From Corinectria fuckeliana (Eukaryota; Ascomycota; Sordariomycetes; Hypocreales; Nectriaceae): DNA of 64,000 nucleotides. The position numbers and the translations under genes are program-made. Numbering within the stretch: position 1 is the first letter of the stretch; the number at the start of each line of letters is the position of its first letter. The DNA lies in NCBI GenBank assembly GCA_019137255.1, contig WPDH01000085.1, positions 1 to 64,000 of the forward strand, given 5' to 3'. Shown in pieces: positions 58,475 through 64,000 of this stretch. The notes under the pieces are model-generated. The model did not search any database, was not told the origin of the DNA, and saw only the letters and a list, made by a program, of their open reading frames with translations.

Positions 58475-59965
58475 TCACAGATCAAGCGCGTAGAGGTCCC
58501 AATCACCATCGCTGTTATAATCGTCCTCCTCTCCATGGGGCACGTGTTCCTCCGGCGCATACCGTACAACCATATTAGAAAGCACCTCTCCCATAAAGTG
58601 CTTCCAGTCGGTGCCGGTGTACGTTATCACCGTTTCCTTGCCGTTATTGAACAGGACCGCGGAGGTGGACGGCCGCGTGCGCCAGAGCTGCTCGAGGTTG
58701 CCCGCCCTGATGTGTCGGAGGTCCAGGCCGGGAATGTCTATGAGCCGCTGAAAGAACTTGGCCCAGAAGCTGACCATCAGCTGTGTGGGGGTGCGAGCAT
58801 CCGGAAGCGTTCGTAGGAGCTTCATTCTCCAGAGCTCGAGCCTCTTCAGCGAAGGCGCAAGCTTCCGGACCAGGTTAAGGACCCAGGAAGCTTCGACGCT
58901 CATTTGTCCCAAGTTCAACTCTTCCAACTGCGCAAATGCCGGATGTGCAATGGCAGGAACACAGCCTACGGTCGAGGCCGGTATAGCGGTGCTTGGTTTC
59001 GCCATCCATTGGAGCAGCCCACGGACGCCGTCATTTTTCTCGCTGTGGATCTCGTTGATGCGCAAATGTCGAAGGTTGGTCGAGTTCAGGAGAAACTTGC
59101 GCAGCATGAAGCCTGCTGCCGCGGGCGGACGAGCATTCACTGGCCCGAATCCAATGGTCTTCTCTGTCGTATTAATGTCGATGTGCAGCTTCTCTAGATT
59201 CCGGACGACCGGCAGCACCGAGGCCTCCATGTAAGAGGGGACGTTGAAGGCGAAGTGCCTCAGATGGTTGCCCTTCCGTGACATGACCTCGATGCCCTTC
59301 GGCCGAGCCTGAGCCTGACCCAAGGCCATGAGGACGACAGCGAAGACCTGGCTACTGAAGTTGGAGGAGAATTCGGTGCTCCACGAGCCGTTGTGCTGCT
59401 GAAAGATGCGAACATTGGTCTCGGTGCTTCCTGTCGTCGACCCGTAGCTCGTCCACTGGTGGAACGGTCCGTCGCGGGAGCGCTTGTTGGAGTTGAAGTC
59501 GCGAATGACCACGTCCTCGAGGCTGGCGAGGTTGCGAAAGGCCTCGGCGAGCATGTCGCGGTGGCATCCAGTGCTCCACAGGGTGAACATGTCAGCGTGG
59601 CGCTGTATGAGCTTCATGTCGCACTCCTCGTCGTCGAGGCCCTGCATCGTGGGAGGGTAGCGGTCGAGGCCGAAGTGCACCATGCGCAGGTGGCTGCCAA
59701 GCCGGCTCTTTGCGATGTCGATGAGGGCCTGCAGGCTGTCGTCGGAGAGCATGAACTGCTTGCGGGTGAAGAACTCGTTGGTGAAGGTGGTGTAGAGGGA
59801 CTGCTCGATGGAGCGGCATGTCAGGCGCACGTTGCCCAGCTCGGGGGTTTTGAGGAAGTATGTGATGCGCAGGAGGACCTCGAGGGGGACTTTCTGGAAG
59901 GGACAGCTTGGCGAAGGAGCCGCGGGAGTGTTGGAGTCCGTCATGCTGGTGTCTGTGTCGGCCAT
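58475..59965 (-). CDS. F-box domain protein
   Basis: Single exon, 496 aa from ATG 59965. The F-box spans about residues 20-65 (FQKVPLEVLLRITYFLKTPE, then LGNVRLTCRSIEQSLYTTF), followed by an alpha-helical, leucine-rich-like region (LRHLRINEIHS, LEELNLGQMS, LKRLELWRMKLL). Such proteins are substrate adaptors of SCF ubiquitin ligases; the target is unknown. The acidic C-terminus ends DDYNSDGDWDLYALDL. An upstream in-frame ATG (60058) would translate the TAGG repeat and was rejected. Confidence 0.82.
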   Translation of the reverse strand: MADTDTSMTDSNTPAAPSPSCPFQKVPLEVLLRITYFLKTPELGNVRLTCRSIEQSLYTTFTNEFFTRKQFMLSDDSLQALIDIAKSRLGSHLRMVHFGLDRYPPTMQGLDDEECDMKLIQRHADMFTLWSTGCHRDMLAEAFRNLASLEDVVIRDFNSNKRSRDGPFHQWTSYGSTTGSTETNVRIFQQHNGSWSTEFSSNFSSQVFAVVLMALGQAQARPKGIEVMSRKGNHLRHFAFNVPSYMEASVLPVVRNLEKLHIDINTTEKTIGFGPVNARPPAAAGFMLRKFLLNSTNLRHLRINEIHSEKNDGVRGLLQWMAKPSTAIPASTVGCVPAIAHPAFAQLEELNLGQMSVEASWVLNLVRKLAPSLKRLELWRMKLLRTLPDARTPTQLMVSFWAKFFQRLIDIPGLDLRHIRAGNLEQLWRTRPSTSAVLFNNGKETVITYTGTDWKHFMGEVLSNMVVRYAPEEHVPHGEEDDYNSDGDWDLYALDL

Positions 59966-60848
59966 AGCTGCGACAAAGTTTCTTAGGTAGGTAGGTAGGT
60001 AGGTAGGTGTTGTATCGCGAGTCGAGCTAAAAGAAGAAAGAAAAGGTGGGATGAGCAACTGTTTGTCTGGGATGATCAGCCTTCCCTCCTTCCTCGTCTA
60101 TTTATGCATGTCTCGCCCATTTGTTTGTCTGGGGAGTCGCTTCACTCGTTCGTTAATCCACTAGGCGACTAATATTCACGGTCTTGTGAAACACAAGCAG
60201 ATGCGAGCATCAGGCATCAGGCGAGCAGCAGGCAGCAAAGGCCAAAGCAGTCGAGCGGGGATGAGTGAAAGGTACCTAGCTGCGATTTATTAGTGGATCC
60301 TGATGCAACCCCCCGAACATGATCGACTGGCGTCCAGGCTTAATCACAGTGTCCGTCAGCAAGTCGCAAATATGTGCCAGCACTGTCCCCGCACTGTCCC
60401 CGCATCAACCCTCAACACCGTTGACTTCCAACAGCCGTACTTCGTAGATTGATCACTTAAGACATTCACTCATGACGAAGCAACCAAGTAATGACGGCAA
60501 AGCCATGCACCGTCGTCTATATTGACGCAGTTCCCGAAACAAACAGTAACGTATATATACTTTGTCGCAAAATCCTGGTATATCCTCCACGCTTTCTCTC
60601 AAGCCTGAGAAAGGACATCATCAATAGGAAAACTCATCATCGGCCGATCCAAACATGCACCCGTCTAATAACCGCAAAATCCCCAAAAGGAACCACCAAG
60701 GACAACGAACGCAAGCGTCCATGCCGCCGTGGTCCCATTCCGTTCCATCCCATCCTGTCCCCTCATAAAAGCTCCGATGCACACGCGCGCACAGCCATAG
60801 GGGCTCCTTGCAACGATAAACCAAACAAACATTGGGGGTATAATGATC
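59966..60848. other. Promoter of F-box gene and downstream flank of the next gene
   Basis: No gene seen. It contains the TAGG microsatellite next to the F-box start, a TATTTATG word near 60100 and a 12-base tandem duplication (GCACTGTCCCCG, about 60380-60403). Confidence 0.5.
59984..60008 (-). repeat. (TAGG)6 microsatellite in 5' leader
   Basis: A pure tetranucleotide run 19 bp upstream of the F-box gene start, CCTA on the coding strand. Confidence 0.95.
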
Positions 60849-63800
60849 TCAGCCAAGTCCCATGAACTCGTTCTGCCTCAAGAAGCTTGTCGCCAGCTCG
60901 TCGCCTCCTTGTTCCGCAGCCTCCATCCAGTGAACTGCAACGCACATCAGGCCTGGGTCGCTCCGCACATCGCCCTCCTTGCCGCTCATTCCCTTGCCCT
61001 CTCCGGAGCCTCCGATGCCCCCGGATCCCCTCGCGCCGCTTCCTCCACTGCCAAGTCCGTGCCCGCTTCCACCAGGGCCACCAGGGCCCATCCGGCTCCG
61101 CTCGCTTCGGCCGTACATGTCCATCACTGCTTGCTTAAACACCTCCCGCGGCTTGGACAGCGGCAACGTCGTCCGCTCCACATACTCCGGGTTGGAGAGG
61201 TAGAAGAGCGCAAGCTCTCGCTGAGCTGTGGGGAAGCCTTCCTTGGCTGTGATGGCCCACATCTTGCCGGCATCATCAAGCTTGTAGGTTGTCGATGGAG
61301 GCGGCGGTGTGCCACTCGATGACTGAGGCACATCCGACGTCGCCGGGGAGTCGGCGTGCGCCTTGCGGACATGCGTATGTGCCGCGACAACCTCGTCTGC
61401 CATCTCCACCATGGTTCGGCACACCTCCGACTTGAGCTTCATCGCCGCCAAGGCCGTGTTCCAGAACGCCTTGCCTCGCTCCGGCTTGTCCAGCACCGAG
61501 GGTGGTACAAATGAGGCAATGAATTGCAGGTCGCGAAAGAGTGTCTTGGGTCGGATCGACGCTTCCCGGAACAGTGCCTGCAGTTCTTTGGTGATGGCGT
61601 CCGTATTCGCCGCACCGCCAGAAAGGATAGACCGCGTCTCAGAGCCGTTCTGCCTGGACTGGTGACCAAACAAGGGCGTTTCCAGTTGGGACTGGATAGC
61701 CTGGGAGCGACGTTCTTTAATATTGTCGATTGTCCCTTCCAGGGGCGTCGGCCGGGCGTTGTTGCCATGTTCTTCCACAACACTCGATCCTGCGTCAGAC
61801 CGATTCCACCGGGGCCTCTTGTGGCTGCTCGAATTCAGAGAGGCTATGATGAGGTTCTCCAGCTCATGCAGGGCGTTCAACTTGGCATACGGGTTGGGGT
61901 GGACGCAGAACATATTGAGCAGCCGCTGGTACGCCTTCTTGAATGGAAACTCGTTCGCCTCTTTGACGGCCGATAGACGTGGTGTTGATTCGTTTGTGGC
62001 CAAGCCATCGTTGATGGAAATGGATGGACTCTCCGAAGCCTCCGAGGCCCGGTCTGACGACGGTTCGCCCGCGCTTCGCAGGTTCCCGAAGCTCTTCTTC
62101 TTCTCGATTACTCTAGGCCGTCCAGAGCTCCGCTTCTCCTTGATCTCGGATCGCCGCTTCGCCCGACGGTCCAGGGCATCTTTGCGGTCAATGCACTGCT
62201 GGCCCAAGGTCTCAAACCATGCGTCTGTCTCGGACCCTCGGGCAAGGACTTGGTTGCCGAGATCCGACAACAGCAGGCTAGTGACGGATTGCTTGAGATC
62301 GTTGAGGAACCGGGTCTTCTCGTCATCCGCCCGCTGCTGGAAGACGGTCTCGTTTGATGACGCCGCCGTTGCCGGACGGCCAGTCGAATAGCTCGCCGTG
62401 GACGGCGTGTAGGCGTTGTAAGGGGGGTGGGAGAAGGTGGTGGAAATGTTGGTCAAGCTCGTCGTCGGCGAATATCCCCGAGACGTGCCCGAACCCGGCG
62501 ACATGACCGGCTGGAATGGTGACCAGAAGGTGCTCGCCGAGTCCATCGTATGAGACGACGAGGCACGATCAAAATATTCTTGCCCGTCCAGAATATCCGA
62601 CAAGGCGGTGCTGGCCCGTGGCAAGCTTTGCCGAACAGAGTCAAGAGACCCCTGGCTCGGGTTGTGCATGGACAAGTTTCTCAGGTCCCGCGCAAACGAG
62701 CTTGGTCGGCTGGATGACGACTTAAACCTCCGATCTTGATCGCTGATTATGCTAGCCGAGTCGTCCCCAGCCCATGAGTGCTCTCGCTCCCTTGCTCTCA
62801 TGCGGTCGTACGACACCTTATCGCGCTTGTAAAGCTCGCTCGACCACAAGACCGGTGCCTCGCGGATTGTTTCCCCAACCAGCTTCGATATGCATTTATC
62901 CACCTCGCAGCAGAATCGGTGGATTCTCTCTTCGCCCTGGCAGAAATTCTCGATGCCATACTTCTGAAGCCAGAGAGACGTTGTTTCGGCTTGGTCATCG
63001 CTGAGCTTGTTCGGTCCACCTTGCTCCTCGGAAGCAGCCAGTAAATCCATGATTTGAGACTCGGCGCGATACAGATACGATGAATTTGGCACCCGCGCCA
63101 TGTTGGCTCGAGACCGTTGAAAGGAGTTCCAGCGGCGTGGCATGCCCATCGTCTTCAGCGCTTGGCAAATGTCGCGACTGTGCGTGTACTCCTTGGAGTT
63201 GCGCACATCCGTCACGTACCACATCTTGTTGCGCATGGCTCTCACGCGCTTCATCATTCGGTCAATGAGTCCCTCGTGGCGCTCCTGGCTCTGTTTCAGC
63301 CAGACCAGCCAGGCATCGTATTCTTCAATAGCTGATGCAGACCGTCGTATTGAATCCCTGGGTCCTCTGGAAAAGATGTTGATGAGAACTGCGAAGCCGT
63401 TTTCTCGCAAAGAACTTGATTCCAGGGCATTCAACTGGTTAAGCGTCTTCCAGTACTCATGAGACGATACGAAATCGGCAAGAGCCTTGGATTGGGCTGA
63501 AGCCGCCTTTAGCATGGTGATCAACACAGCTTCCGGCTGCCCGTCCTTGGGCGTAGTTGGAGACCCGGTAGAATCTTTCTTCAGCTCCAGCCCTGATGTG
63601 AATTTGCCAGATCCAGCACTGGTCTGCTTCCGATACGGGTTGCGACTAGCCATTGACCTTTCGGGCGTGATGATCCTGCTTTTCGATTTGTACCTCTTGA
63701 GACCTGATGCGCGATTGCTGAGCTGGGTCCGGCCACTTTCAGGTTCCAAGCTCCGGGGGATTTCGTAGTCTTCAACGAGCCTGAGAATCGAGTCCCGGAG

Positions 63801-63911
63801 TTGGTGGTAGTCCTTATCGAGTTCTGGTCCGTTTGGCACCTCATCCTCATCTGTGTCGGTGCTCGATGAGTTTTCCTCATCGTCGACTTCATCTTCCGGG
63901 TCAAATGTCAT
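60849..63911 (-). CDS. Large conserved fungal protein with Sel1-like C-terminus (5' end uncertain)
   Basis: A continuous minus-strand frame runs from the window's right edge to 60849. From the ATG at 63911 it encodes 1020 aa; an in-frame ATG at 63992 also exists, and the true start may lie beyond the window. N-terminal acidic and Ser-rich stretch, a helical region (about 130-380), a long disordered Ser/Thr/Pro segment, then a second helical region. The C-terminal Sel1/TPR-like repeats are MWAITAKEGFPTAQRELALF and MCVAVHWMEAAEQGGDELAT, split by a Gly-rich insert (GPGGPGGSGHGLGSGG). It resembles uncharacterised conserved ascomycete proteins; function unknown. Confidence 0.75.
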   Translation of the reverse strand: MTFDPEDEVDDEENSSSTDTDEDEVPNGPELDKDYHQLRDSILRLVEDYEIPRSLEPESGRTQLSNRASGLKRYKSKSRIITPERSMASRNPYRKQTSAGSGKFTSGLELKKDSTGSPTTPKDGQPEAVLITMLKAASAQSKALADFVSSHEYWKTLNQLNALESSSLRENGFAVLINIFSRGPRDSIRRSASAIEEYDAWLVWLKQSQERHEGLIDRMMKRVRAMRNKMWYVTDVRNSKEYTHSRDICQALKTMGMPRRWNSFQRSRANMARVPNSSYLYRAESQIMDLLAASEEQGGPNKLSDDQAETTSLWLQKYGIENFCQGEERIHRFCCEVDKCISKLVGETIREAPVLWSSELYKRDKVSYDRMRAREREHSWAGDDSASIISDQDRRFKSSSSRPSSFARDLRNLSMHNPSQGSLDSVRQSLPRASTALSDILDGQEYFDRASSSHTMDSASTFWSPFQPVMSPGSGTSRGYSPTTSLTNISTTFSHPPYNAYTPSTASYSTGRPATAASSNETVFQQRADDEKTRFLNDLKQSVTSLLLSDLGNQVLARGSETDAWFETLGQQCIDRKDALDRRAKRRSEIKEKRSSGRPRVIEKKKSFGNLRSAGEPSSDRASEASESPSISINDGLATNESTPRLSAVKEANEFPFKKAYQRLLNMFCVHPNPYAKLNALHELENLIIASLNSSSHKRPRWNRSDAGSSVVEEHGNNARPTPLEGTIDNIKERRSQAIQSQLETPLFGHQSRQNGSETRSILSGGAANTDAITKELQALFREASIRPKTLFRDLQFIASFVPPSVLDKPERGKAFWNTALAAMKLKSEVCRTMVEMADEVVAAHTHVRKAHADSPATSDVPQSSSGTPPPPSTTYKLDDAGKMWAITAKEGFPTAQRELALFYLSNPEYVERTTLPLSKPREVFKQAVMDMYGRSERSRMGPGGPGGSGHGLGSGGSGARGSGGIGGSGEGKGMSGKEGDVRSDPGLMCVAVHWMEAAEQGGDELATSFLRQNEFMGLG

Positions 63912-64000
63912 GTGCGTAGAAAGACTCTTGCCGTCGGAGGAAATGAACAGAACTACCCATCGCTCCGCGCAGGGGTGGCAGGAACCGCGCACAGTATCGC

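Noticed and set aside
59966..60058. N-terminal extension of the F-box protein through the TAGG repeat
   Set aside because: It would translate a microsatellite (Thr-Tyr-Leu-Pro repeats); the ATG at 59965 begins a typical F-box N-terminus.

Overview
This is a nuclear segment of a filamentous ascomycete (Pezizomycotina, most likely Sordariomycetes). Genes carry short 50-100 bp GT-AG introns and use GC-rich codons. The protein set is typically fungal: Zn2Cys6 factors of the fungal-specific type, an F-box protein, nitronate monooxygenase and a secreted Cys-rich protein. The first 3.3 kb is extremely AT-rich with almost no CpG, CA or TG, the footprint of repeat-induced point mutation (RIP). No tRNA, rRNA or CRISPR array was recognised.

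Layout. 1-3.3 kb is a RIP-ruined transposon block. It holds two direct repeats with A-rich tails and, between them, an imperfect palindrome with arms of about 1.0 and 0.9 kb. A truncated minus-strand gene start lies at its border (3.3-3.7 kb). 4.7-16.2 kb is dense housekeeping: dynamin-family GTPase (+), NAT9-type acetyltransferase (-), mitochondrial methionyl-tRNA synthetase (-), NTF2-like mRNA export factor (+), protein prenyltransferase alpha subunit with a long N-terminal extension (+), and mevalonate kinase (-). 16.2-21.7 kb shows no convincing gene. 21.7-28 kb holds an ABM-like protein, ribosomal protein eL38, a small membrane protein with an Ish1-like tail, a conserved acidic protein and a nitronate monooxygenase. 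28.4-39 kb holds a Gfd2/YDR514C-like nuclease, a RING-like protein, a DHCR24-like FAD reductase, small mitochondrial and membrane proteins, and a divergent pair of paralogous polytopic membrane proteins.

40-52 kb is the accessory core. Two paralogous transcription factors, each with two complete Zn2Cys6 clusters, sit among three broken genes: an MFS sugar transporter, a sulfatase C-terminus and a GH3 beta-glucosidase. It looks like a former carbohydrate or sulfated-glycan utilisation cluster whose enzymes have decayed while its regulators remain open. 53-64 kb holds a BRCT-WGR-PARP poly(ADP-ribose) polymerase, a small secreted protein predicted to have ten mature cysteines, an F-box protein and a large conserved protein cut by the window edge.

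Functional links: prenyltransferase alpha and mevalonate kinase, both in isoprenoid use or supply, are tail to tail. eL38 and the Ish1-like protein share a divergent promoter, as do methionyl-tRNA synthetase and the export factor. Exon borders were set by hand from splice signals and reading frame and have not been tested against transcripts.
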